From: an uncultured Bacilli bacterium
GTDB taxonomy: Bacteria > Bacillota_I > Bacilli_A > RF39 > UBA660
DNA length: 38,110 nt
Assembly: GCA_944332555.1 (NCBI GenBank)
Contig: CALVKF010000009.1
Span: 1-38,110, forward strand
Direction of reading: 5' to 3'
The notes under the pieces are model-generated. The model did not search any database. It had not been told where the DNA came from and saw only the letters and a program-made list of their open reading frames with translations. Both the position numbers and the translations under genes were made by a program. Position 1 is the first letter of the stretch. Every line of letters starts with the position of its first letter. Positions 7,377 to 14,582 of the stretch are shown piece after piece.

Positions 7377-8922
7377 ATTAACTAAAGAAGTGATAGAGCG
7401 ATTTTCTATCACTTTTAATAAAGCTAAAAGTTTGGGAATTACTGATGAAGATTTAAAATATATTTATGAAATCGGTCCAGATAAATTCCGAATTTCAATT
7501 AGATTTAATGGAAGTAGAATTACAGAAGTAGTTTATGGGTTACTCAATGCTATTAATAGGAAATGGGAAATTCTTGATTCTCTAAATAACTCTAATCAAA
7601 AAAATGATGTTGCTACAACAGATGAGAATGAATTTGTTAATCTAACTCTGAAAGAAGGGTTTGAGAAATTTCTTTTATACAGAGAATCGCGACTTAATAA
7701 CAAAAATTTAAGTCAATTAACCTATGATAAAGATGTACTTGCTTATAGAAGTAGGTTCATACAAGATTCTGGGTTATTAGATAAGAAGATAGTAGATATT
7801 ACTGTAGAAGATGCACAACAATATGTTGATTATCTCTTCTCTGCTAAACCTCTTAATGATACCAATAAAGGGGTCTTGTCTGAAAATACAATTAACAATC
7901 CTTATGAATTAATGCACAAAGCATTTGAGTACTTTAGAAATAAAATAAAAATTATATCAGAAAATCCATTTGATGAGGTTGATAGAAAGCCAAAATATAA
8001 ACCTAAAAGTAGAAATTATTTAGCTAATGTAGATATACATTTGGTACTTGATAAAGTTAATAATAAGAATATTAGATTTAAATTGTTAGTTAATTTATTT
8101 TTGGAAACTGGCTTACGTATAGAAGAAATCTTAGCAATAAAGTATTCTGATATTAATAGAAACAGATGTACTTTGAAAATTGTACGTGCTTTAATAAAAT
8201 CACGACTTACCAATGAGTTGATTATTAAAGATTTGAAAACAGATTGTAGCGAAAGAGAGATAAGTATTAGTGAGTACACATTGACTTTAGTTGATCAATA
8301 TAGGTATTTTAAAGAACAATGTGGTGTTTTAGTTAGTAATGATGATTTTATATTTACTTCTTGGTTAGATCAAGAGTTAATATCTCCATCAAAATATACT
8401 GCTGAATGGCGTGAGTTTATTCGTTCTTTAGGCTATCAAGAACTTCCTCTTAGAGTACTAAGACATAGTGCTGCGACTTTCATGTTACAGGGTGAAACTA
8501 ATATTGAAGCTGTTAAGAAAAGGTTTGGTTGGTCTAAAGTAAGTACTGTATTGGGGGTTTATAACCAAAGCAATCTTGAAGAAGATAGGAAACTTCTAAA
8601 TAAATTTGAAGAAGAATTTAGAAACTCTCTAGGATTAACTTATGCTGAATTATACCGGATAAGTGTAAACAGATTTAGTAATCAGAGAAAAATAAATTCG
8701 TTTATTCAATATATGTTGGGAAAACCAATTGAAAAAATTAATTATTTAGAAGATTTAAAAATATGCCAAGAGTACCTTTTTCGTTTATTTCCAGTATTTA
8801 AAAAAATTTCAAACATTGATCATTTATTAGATGATGAGGAAATAGATACAATATTTGAAGGATTTAAAAAGGTGTATAAAAAAATAAAAATAGAACCACT
8901 AAATAAAAATAACTTAACCTAA
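7363..8922 (+). CDS. int: Tyrosine-family integrase
   Basis: The 519-aa protein carries the catalytic set of tyrosine recombinases: Arg in TGLRIEE, a lysine hairpin around IKDLKTD, LRHSAATFM (His and Arg of box II) and the nucleophile Tyr in LGVYNQ. A core-binding SAM-like domain precedes it (about residues 90-190). An extra about 90-residue C-terminal extension follows the catalytic Tyr and is longer than usual for the family. The gene overlaps the Xis-like gene, ends in a terminator and lies next to tRNA-Gly sequences, the typical position for an enzyme that integrates and excises an element at a tRNA gene. Confidence 0.9.
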   Translation: MSKSKLTKEVIERFSITFNKAKSLGITDEDLKYIYEIGPDKFRISIRFNGSRITEVVYGLLNAINRKWEILDSLNNSNQKNDVATTDENEFVNLTLKEGFEKFLLYRESRLNNKNLSQLTYDKDVLAYRSRFIQDSGLLDKKIVDITVEDAQQYVDYLFSAKPLNDTNKGVLSENTINNPYELMHKAFEYFRNKIKIISENPFDEVDRKPKYKPKSRNYLANVDIHLVLDKVNNKNIRFKLLVNLFLETGLRIEEILAIKYSDINRNRCTLKIVRALIKSRLTNELIIKDLKTDCSEREISISEYTLTLVDQYRYFKEQCGVLVSNDDFIFTSWLDQELISPSKYTAEWREFIRSLGYQELPLRVLRHSAATFMLQGETNIEAVKKRFGWSKVSTVLGVYNQSNLEEDRKLLNKFEEEFRNSLGLTYAELYRISVNRFSNQRKINSFIQYMLGKPIEKINYLEDLKICQEYLFRLFPVFKKISNIDHLLDDEEIDTIFEGFKKVYKKIKIEPLNKNNLT

Positions 8923-8939
8923 AAAGGCTAAGTTTTTTT
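8911..8939 (+). terminator. Rho-independent terminator of the integrase gene
   Basis: AACTTA and CCT pair with AGG and TAAGTT around a short A-rich loop (one A/C mismatch), followed by TTTTTTT. The stem overlaps the last codons of int. Confidence 0.75.
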
Positions 8940-8941
8940 GT

Positions 8942-8969
8942 AAAAAAATCTCTAAAAACTAGAGATTTT
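8942..8969 (-). terminator. Terminator of tRNA-Gly
   Basis: AAAATCTCTA (8945-8954) pairs with TAGAGATTTT (8960-8969) over a 5-nt loop. On the minus strand the stem runs into TTTTTTT (8948-8942), just past the tRNA 3' end. Confidence 0.7.
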
Positions 8970-8980
8970 AATCATCAAAA

Positions 8981-9055
8981 TGGAGCAAGTAAGCAGATTC
9001 GAACTGCCGTCCTCGCGTTGGCAACGCGATGTACTAACCACTGTACTATACCTGC
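8981..9055 (-). tRNA. tRNA-Gly(GCC)
   Basis: A complete 75-nt cloverleaf with encoded CCA: acceptor GCAGGTA/TACTTGC, D-stem GTAC/GTAC, anticodon stem TCGCG/CGCGA around loop TTGCCAA (anticodon GCC), T-stem GGCAG/CTGCT and discriminator T. It lies between the integrase gene and the attachment-like tRNA fragment, so it may be element-borne. I see no convincing -35/-10 directly upstream (9056-9110, minus strand). Confidence 0.9.
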
Positions 9056-9133
9056 AAATTTTAATTATTTTTGATTAATTTTTTTTGTTGATAAATTAGA
9101 ATAATTGAAACTAATTTAATCAAAGTTTGTTAT

Positions 9134-9155
9134 TTTGGTACACGATTTGGTACAC
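9134..9155. repeat. Paired direct repeat TTTGGTACAC, candidate integrase arm sites
   Basis: TTTGGTACAC occurs at 9134-9143 and 9146-9155, with a 12-bp period. Short paired repeats near attP are typical of the arm-type sites bound by tyrosine integrases; assignment to this integrase is inference. Confidence 0.5.
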
Positions 9156-9191
9156 AAAGCGGTAATTTTTGATTTTCAAAATTAAATCTTT

Positions 9192-9214
9192 CTTATAAAT
9201 CCTTTATTTATAAG
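9192..9214. repeat. Perfect 9-bp inverted repeat inside the element end
   Basis: CTTATAAAT and ATTTATAAG flank a 5-nt CCTTT spacer. It lies between the paired repeats and the attachment core and could be a bend or protein site. There is no T-run suggesting termination. Confidence 0.45.
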
Positions 9215-9249
9215 GGTTTGTAATTTTTGAAATCACACTACAGGTTTAA

Positions 9250-9260
9250 CCTTGGCAAGG
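9250..9260. other. Proposed attachment core in the anticodon loop of tRNA-Gly
   Basis: CCTTGGCAAGG is an 11-bp dyad, the form expected of a tyrosine-recombinase core. tRNA identity stops here: the 5' half of the tRNA is present to the right and unrelated DNA begins to the left. It is proposed as attR of the element. Confidence 0.5.
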
Positions 9261-9289
9261 CCGCATACTAACCGCTGTACTACACCTGC
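9250..9289 (-). pseudogene. Truncated tRNA-Gly(GCC), 5' half only
   Basis: The minus strand from 9289 reads GCAGGTG, D-stem GTAC/GTAT, anticodon-stem strand CGGCC, loop TTGCCAA, then only GG of the returning strand before unrelated sequence. The T-arm and 3' acceptor are missing. It differs at about ten positions from the complete copy at 8981-9055, so it is a different tRNA-Gly gene, not a duplication of the neighbour. It keeps a strong promoter. Confidence 0.8.
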
Positions 9290-9297
9290 GTAAATAA

Positions 9298-9326
9298 ATT
9301 GTATCAAATTTCTACTTTTTTTGCAA
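9298..9326 (-). promoter_or_regulatory. Promoter of the truncated tRNA-Gly, reading into the element
   Basis: The minus strand has TTGCAA (9326-9321), a 17-bp spacer and TACAAT (9303-9298) with an extended TGA. The predicted start is near 9291, just before the tRNA 5' end. Confidence 0.75.
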
Positions 9327-9332
9327 CAATAA

Positions 9333-9361
9333 TTGATTAAAAATGTAAATATTGCTATAAT
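9333..9361 (+). promoter_or_regulatory. SigA promoter of the envelope operon
   Basis: TTGATT (9333-9338), a 17-bp spacer and TATAAT (9356-9361) with extended TG. It is divergent from the tRNA promoter and gives a leader of about 16 nt before the SD. Confidence 0.75.
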
Positions 9362-9383
9362 ATTGTTTGTAAGAAGGGAAAAT

Positions 9384-11405
9384 ATGAAGAAAAAAATAAA
9401 AAAAACATTAAAAACAATTCGTAAAAGTATTGTTGAATATATAATTACTAATCGTTTATTTATATCTTATGTAATACTTGCAATAATTGGTACAATGTTT
9501 GTAAGATATTTTACCATAGGCAATTTTTTTAGCTTTAAACCATTTATAACTGATTTAGGAATAATTCTAATTATTGGTGGTTTAGGTTATTTTGTTAAGC
9601 CTAAAAATCAATTTAAATATTATTTTATATGGTTAATAATATTTACAATAATTAATGTTATAAATTCTATTTATTATAAATTCTATGTTAATTTTGCATC
9701 CATTGGCTATTTAGATACTGTATCCCAAGCGGAAACTGTAACTGGTTCAATCTTTGAAAAATTAAGTGCTTTTGATATTATGTATATATTGGTACCAATA
9801 ATATTTTATGTAATTCATAAAAAATTATTATCATCATCTTATTATTATTTTATTGATAAAATAGAAAAAGGTAAAAAAATGGTAGTAACAACTCTTTTGG
9901 TGGGTGCCCTATGTCTTGGTTATAGCTTTGGTACTGCTGAAAGTAAAGATTATTCGCGCCTTGCTAAACAATGGAATAGAGAATATGTGGTTGAAAGATT
10001 TGGTATTTTAATGTATCAAGTAAATGATGCTGTTCAAGTTGTTAGAACTAAACTTAGTAGTTTATTTGGAGTTGAAGAAGCAGAGGCGATTTTTGATGCT
10101 TATATTGATCAAAAAGAAGAACATGTGGACAATGAATATACAGGTATTTTAAAGGGAAAAAATATTGTATTTGTTCATATGGAAGGAATGCAAACTTTCT
10201 TAATGGATTTAGAATTTAATGGAGAGGATGTTACTCCAAATTTAAATAGGCTTGCTAGTGAAGGAATGTTTTTCTCAAACTTCTATCCTCAAGTAAGTAC
10301 TGGTACTTCATCAGATACCGAATTTACTTTACTTACAGGATTAATGCCTGCAGCAAGTGGAGCTGTATTTACAAGTTATTATGATAGAGAATATTTTACA
10401 ATACCTAAATATTTACAAGAATTAGGATATTATACATTTAGTATGCATGGCAATTTTGTTGGTATGTGGAGTAGAGATAGAGCTCATCCATCTCTTGGTT
10501 ATGAAGGAATGTATTTTGAAGAATCATTTACTTATGAAGAGTCTGATGTTATTAATCTAGGTATAAATGATAGATTGTTCTTTAAACAAGCTATACCAAT
10601 TATGGAAAATATTGAAAGTACTTATGAAAATTATATGGGGTATGTAATTACTTTATCAAATCACTCACCATTTTATGAAGCAGCTCCATATAGTAATTTA
10701 GATTTATCAAGTCATTATACAAAAATTAACCCTGATACTTTAGAAGAAGTAGATATGAGTGTTGATTATTTATCAGATACAGCAGTTGGACAGTATATAA
10801 AAAGTGCTAATTATGCAGATATGGCTCTTGGAGATTTCTTAAATTACATCAATGAATCAGATGCTTTTGATGATACAGTATTTGTCTTCTTCGGAGATCA
10901 TGATGCTAAACTTAATCGGGGAGAAATAAATTATTTATATAATTTAAATCCTGAAACTGGTGAAGAATACGAAGAAGGCGACCCGGAATATGTGGAATAT
11001 GATTATTATGATCATGAATTAAATAAAAAAACACCACTTATTATTTGGACTAAAAATGCAGAATTAAGAGATGTATTTAGTGGAGAAATTACTTATTATA
11101 CAGGTATGTATAATGTAGCTCCAACCATACTAAATATGTATGGACTATATAATAAATATGCAGTTGGAGAAGATATCTTTAATGCTAAAGATGATAATTT
11201 AATAGTTTTTCCAAATGGAAATATATTAACTGATAAAGTATATTACAATAATTCTACTGGAGAATATAAAGTATTAGAAGATGGTGCTATAATTGATGAA
11301 GATTATATAGAAAATGTTAGTGCAATTGGGGAAGAAAGACTCGATATATCTAATTTAATTATAGTTTATGATTTACTTGATTCAGTATCCATGACAGGAG
11401 AATGA
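9384..11405 (+). CDS. ltaS: LTA synthase family membrane sulfatase-fold transferase
   Basis: The start is ATG 9384 (SD AAGGG); an upstream in-frame TTG at 9333 lies in the -35 box. The 673-aa protein has about five N-terminal membrane segments, then an extracellular alkaline-phosphatase/sulfatase domain: FVHMEGMQ, the nucleophile region TGTSSDTEF, MHGNF, NHSPF and FGDHDAK. Such enzymes polymerise glycerol-phosphate from phosphatidylglycerol on the outer face of the membrane. From memory, the canonical nucleophile motif is GKTSD with Thr; here the aligned residue appears to be Ser (TSSD). It is the first gene of a three-gene envelope operon. A primase or other phosphoglycerol-transferase relative cannot be excluded. 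Confidence 0.85.
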   Translation: MKKKIKKTLKTIRKSIVEYIITNRLFISYVILAIIGTMFVRYFTIGNFFSFKPFITDLGIILIIGGLGYFVKPKNQFKYYFIWLIIFTIINVINSIYYKFYVNFASIGYLDTVSQAETVTGSIFEKLSAFDIMYILVPIIFYVIHKKLLSSSYYYFIDKIEKGKKMVVTTLLVGALCLGYSFGTAESKDYSRLAKQWNREYVVERFGILMYQVNDAVQVVRTKLSSLFGVEEAEAIFDAYIDQKEEHVDNEYTGILKGKNIVFVHMEGMQTFLMDLEFNGEDVTPNLNRLASEGMFFSNFYPQVSTGTSSDTEFTLLTGLMPAASGAVFTSYYDREYFTIPKYLQELGYYTFSMHGNFVGMWSRDRAHPSLGYEGMYFEESFTYEESDVINLGINDRLFFKQAIPIMENIESTYENYMGYVITLSNHSPFYEAAPYSNLDLSSHYTKINPDTLEEVDMSVDYLSDTAVGQYIKSANYADMALGDFLNYINESDAFDDTVFVFFGDHDAKLNRGEINYLYNLNPETGEEYEEGDPEYVEYDYYDHELNKKTPLIIWTKNAELRDVFSGEITYYTGMYNVAPTILNMYGLYNKYAVGEDIFNAKDDNLIVFPNGNILTDKVYYNNSTGEYKVLEDGAIIDEDYIENVSAIGEERLDISNLIIVYDLLDSVSMTGE

Positions 11406-11406
11406 T

Positions 11407-12030
11407 ATGAAGAAAAAATATAAAAGAATATTAATAATAATTCTAATAGTTGTACTGCTTGCTATTATATCTTTTGTAATATATAAAATTTTATTAAATA
11501 ATAAAACGGAAGAAGAAGTAGTAAATGTAGTTGATAGTATTTCCGAATATGGATACAATTTAGATGATCGAGATACTGAACTCATGAAAAGTACTTATGA
11601 GGAATTAAAAAACATTTTAAATAGTGATGAAATAGATTATGAACTATATGCGAGTGCTTTAGCAAAACTATTTGTTATTGATTTATTTACAATGGATAAT
11701 AAAATTAACAAATATGATGTTGGAAGTACTGAATATGTTTATCCAGATGCCTTGGAAAACTTTAAGTTAAATGTCGAAGATACATTATATAAACATATGG
11801 AAAATAATTCAAGTGGTAAAAGAAAACAAGATTTACCAGAAGTATCTAGTATTGAGGTATTAAGTAATGAAACAGGTGAATATACTATTGAGGAAAATTC
11901 ATTTGATTCCTATATAGTTAATTTGTCATGGCAATATGTAAGTGATTTAGGTTATGATAATAATGCATTAATTACATTAATTAATTTAGATAATAAATTA
12001 TATGTTGTAGAATACGAAGTTGGAGAATAA
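11407..12030 (+). CDS. Membrane-anchored extracytoplasmic protein of unknown function
   Basis: The 207-aa protein has one N-terminal membrane segment (about residues 8-28) after a KKKYKR start and an acidic outside domain of about 175 residues; no family is recognised. It begins 1 bp after the stop of the LTA-synthase-like gene, whose last codons supply the SD (GGAG), and is followed 5 bp later by the LCP gene. The tight coupling suggests a role in making or attaching envelope polymers. The length and mixed alpha/beta look are compatible with an NTF2-like accessory domain, but this is a guess. Confidence 0.7.
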   Translation: MKKKYKRILIIILIVVLLAIISFVIYKILLNNKTEEEVVNVVDSISEYGYNLDDRDTELMKSTYEELKNILNSDEIDYELYASALAKLFVIDLFTMDNKINKYDVGSTEYVYPDALENFKLNVEDTLYKHMENNSSGKRKQDLPEVSSIEVLSNETGEYTIEENSFDSYIVNLSWQYVSDLGYDNNALITLINLDNKLYVVEYEVGE

Positions 12031-12035
12031 AAAGG

Positions 12036-14021
12036 ATGAAGAAAGTATTAAGAAAATTAAAAAGATCTAAAGGTATATATCGATATTTATATTATATAAT
12101 AGGAATTCTTTATATAATTTCTTTATTTTTCTTTGTAAAAAGTTTACTTAATTTAAAAGGGATAGAAACAGCTATTAGAATAATATTTATAATTTTCTTT
12201 ATTTTATATCTTATTTTATATTTATTTATTAATTTACTAAATTTATTAAGACGAAAATATAAGGGAGTAGTTATTACTTCTATTATATCTGTTATATTTA
12301 TTGTTATATTTTGTGTTGGCTCTTATTATATAAATATGATTTATAATAATTTAAGTAATATGACTGATGATGAAAATTTAGTATATACAAGTTTATTAAT
12401 ATCTTTAAAAGATACAAAGTTTAATAATGATTCTACTTTAGGTATGATAAATGATGAAGCTGAAATAGAAGGTAATATACTGGCTCAAAAACTATATAGT
12501 GAAGAAAAACTTGTAAATAGTATTACCGAATATAATGATTATTATAGTATGCTTAAAGATTTATATAATGGGGATATTGATGCGATATTTGTTCCAAGTA
12601 ATTATGTAACACTATTTAATGAAGAAGAGGATTACCAAAATATAGCAAATGATACTAAAGTTTTATATAAATATAGTGAAGAGAGGGAAAATCAAGATTT
12701 AGTTTTAACAAGTAATAAAACTTTTGAAGAACCATTAACATTCCTGCTTTTAGGAGTGGATTCTGAAGACTATGGCCTAAATGCTAATGCGGCATTTAAT
12801 GGTGATACTTTGATGATTATTACCTTTAATCCTGACACTTTACAAACTACAATGTTAAGTATTCCTCGGGATACCTATGTACCGATTGCTTGTCGCAATG
12901 ACCAGTATGCCAAAATTAATTCAGCTGCCGCCTATGGGACAAGTTGTGTTATAGATACTGTTAGTAACTTTTTAGATATTGATATTGATTATTATGTTAA
13001 AATTAATTTTAAAGGAGTAGTAGAACTTGTTGATGCTATCGGAGGAATAGAAGTGGATGTTGAAGCTCCAACATATAATGCTGATAAATATGATGGTATG
13101 ATGTGTGAACAAAATTCAGATAGAGAATTTGGCGATAGTTTGGTTTGTATTGAGCCGGGATATCAAACGCTAAATGGCGAAGAAGCCCTTGCTTATGCGA
13201 GAAATAGACATTTATATATTGGTAGTGACCTAGATAGAATCAGACATCAACAACAAGTTGTTGAAGCTATTGCTAATAAAGCTTTAGGATTTAGTAGTGT
13301 AGCTAATTTGCAAGATATCTTGAATGCTGTAAGTAATAATATTGCTACAAATATGGATATTAATACCATTTTATCTGGTTATAGTGTTATTAAAAGTATG
13401 GTAAGTAATGTTTTAAGTGGTGAAGACATGCTTAGTATTAATAAAGCTTATTTAGAAACATATAGCTTGCCAGTTTATGTTCCAAGTATGGGTAATACTA
13501 CATCTGCTCAAGGATATTTCAAAGATTCTCTAGAAGATATTAAACATGCCTTAAAAGTAACTTTAGGAGAAGAAGATGAAGAAGAAATTAAAACCTTTAG
13601 TTTTTCAGTAAATGAACCATATGAAACTTATAGTCCTGGAAAAGGGTTACGAAGCGAAAGATCAAGTGAGGTTTTGCCTAGTTTTATCGGTAGAACTGTA
13701 ACTGAAGCCGAAAGTTATTGCAGTGAGCAGGGAATAATGTGTAATATAGAATATGTTGATCCCGATAGCGAACATTATAATAGTAGTGTTAATGTTGGTT
13801 TAATTGGAGATCAAAGTGTACCTATTTCAACATTCCTAGGTAATATTACAGATATAACTTTTTATGTTGTAAATAGTAGGAAACCAATAAGTGAAGAGCC
13901 GAGTGATGATAATTCTTCAAATAGTGGAAGTGATGATAATACAACTAATGAAGAAGATTCATCAGGTGGAGAAGAAAATTCTGAAATAATAGATGAAATA
14001 CTAGAAGATATGTTAAATTAA
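12036..14021 (+). CDS. LytR-CpsA-Psr (LCP) family protein with C-terminal PASTA-like domain
   Basis: The 661-aa protein has about three N-terminal membrane segments, a short outside linker, then an LCP phosphotransferase domain (about residues 230-420): GDTLMIITFNP, SIPRDTYVP, KINSAAAYG, VDAIGGIEVDV, LNGEEALAYARNRH and DLDRIRHQQQV, including the Arg/Asp residues that bind the polyprenyl-phosphate substrate in the family. Around residues 545-610, PSFIGRTVTEAESYCSEQGI resembles a PASTA repeat. The Ser/Asp/Asn/Glu-rich tail is probably disordered. LCP enzymes transfer anionic polymers from a lipid carrier to peptidoglycan. Its place behind the LTA-synthase-like gene fits that role. The LCP-PASTA combination is uncommon to my knowledge. 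Confidence 0.85.
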   Translation: MKKVLRKLKRSKGIYRYLYYIIGILYIISLFFFVKSLLNLKGIETAIRIIFIIFFILYLILYLFINLLNLLRRKYKGVVITSIISVIFIVIFCVGSYYINMIYNNLSNMTDDENLVYTSLLISLKDTKFNNDSTLGMINDEAEIEGNILAQKLYSEEKLVNSITEYNDYYSMLKDLYNGDIDAIFVPSNYVTLFNEEEDYQNIANDTKVLYKYSEERENQDLVLTSNKTFEEPLTFLLLGVDSEDYGLNANAAFNGDTLMIITFNPDTLQTTMLSIPRDTYVPIACRNDQYAKINSAAAYGTSCVIDTVSNFLDIDIDYYVKINFKGVVELVDAIGGIEVDVEAPTYNADKYDGMMCEQNSDREFGDSLVCIEPGYQTLNGEEALAYARNRHLYIGSDLDRIRHQQQVVEAIANKALGFSSVANLQDILNAVSNNIATNMDINTILSGYSVIKSMVSNVLSGEDMLSINKAYLETYSLPVYVPSMGNTTSAQGYFKDSLEDIKHALKVTLGEEDEEEIKTFSFSVNEPYETYSPGKGLRSERSSEVLPSFIGRTVTEAESYCSEQGIMCNIEYVDPDSEHYNSSVNVGLIGDQSVPISTFLGNITDITFYVVNSRKPISEEPSDDNSSNSGSDDNTTNEEDSSGGEENSEIIDEILEDMLN

Positions 14022-14023
14022 AA

Positions 14024-14050
14024 GAAAGCATCATTTTTTAGATGCTTTCT
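14024..14050. terminator. Bidirectional terminator between convergent genes
   Basis: GAAAGCATC (14024-14032) pairs with GATGCTTTC (14041-14049), with A-rich and T-rich flanks on either side. It serves the LCP gene and the convergent small membrane protein gene. Confidence 0.8.
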
Positions 14051-14432
14051 TTTTCTTACGATTATTAGTTTTCTTCCTCTTGGTTGGAGATACATAACCA
14101 GTATTTCTTTTGGAATTATTTGGTTGTTTTTTAGCAGTAGTTTTAGTTTTATTAGCATTAATAGTAGTTTTTTTAGTTGTGGTTGCTTTACTTACAGCTT
14201 TTCTTGTAGAAGTAGCTGTTTTTTTAGAAATAGATTTATTGTTATTAGTAGTTTTAGTTGGCTTATTTCTAGTTTTTTCTTCTTCTACTGGAATTGATAC
14301 ATTTTTCTTTGGTAACCAATATTTTTTTTCTATTTTATCTAATACGATCCATAAAATACCCACAAAAAGAGTAATTAAATAAATGGATATTAAAACAATA
14401 AAAATAATATCTATTTTATCAAAATGCTTCAT
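14031..14432 (-). CDS. Small membrane protein with Lys/Thr-rich cytoplasmic tail
   Basis: The start is taken at ATG 14432 because GGTGG lies 8 nt upstream; the ATG at 14447 overlaps that site. One membrane segment (about residues 8-30: IDIIFIVLISIYLITLFVG) is followed by a tail of about 90 residues, extremely rich in Lys, Thr, Asn and Ser, with a RKKKKASKK end. The tail is likely disordered and could bind nucleic acid or the acidic membrane surface. No family is recognised. The opposite strand has an ORF that is only a shadow of this low-complexity sequence. Confidence 0.65.
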   Translation of the reverse strand: MKHFDKIDIIFIVLISIYLITLFVGILWIVLDKIEKKYWLPKKNVSIPVEEEKTRNKPTKTTNNNKSISKKTATSTRKAVSKATTTKKTTINANKTKTTAKKQPNNSKRNTGYVSPTKRKKTNNRKKKKASKK

Positions 14433-14523
14433 TCCTAAAACCACCATTTCAAAACTATTATATTATAAAATACTCAAAAATAATAGATATTTACATTAAT
14501 TTTACAACTTTTTTTGTAAAAAT

Positions 14524-14553
14524 TTGTCGAGTCATGTAATAAAATGTTATAAT
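14524..14553 (+). promoter_or_regulatory. Promoter of the dockerin-enzyme/cohesin gene pair
   Basis: TTGTCG (14524-14529), 18 bp, then TATAAT (14548-14553) with extended TG. SD AAGGAG follows before ATG 14583. Confidence 0.65.
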
Positions 14554-14582
14554 TATTATGAATCTAATATAAGGAGAATTGC

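Larger units (their letters stand above)
1..9255. mobile_element. Right part of an integrated element (integrase/primase-helicase type)
   Basis: A block of recombination and replication genes (serine recombinase tail, SSB-like protein, primase-helicase, Xis-like HTH protein, tyrosine integrase) ends in tRNA-Gly sequences. The proposed right boundary is the anticodon loop of a truncated tRNA-Gly at about 9250-9260. The left boundary lies outside the window. No capsid, terminase or conjugation genes are visible, so it could be a phage satellite, a plasmid-like integrative element, or part of an ICE or prophage. It is possible that the first about 100 bases belong to a different, abutting element. 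Confidence 0.6.

Noticed and set aside
14110-14382. Plus-strand ORF of hydrophobic residues opposite the Lys/Thr-rich protein
   Set aside because: It is the antisense shadow of a Lys/Thr-rich repeat-like coding sequence, with no start signals of its own.
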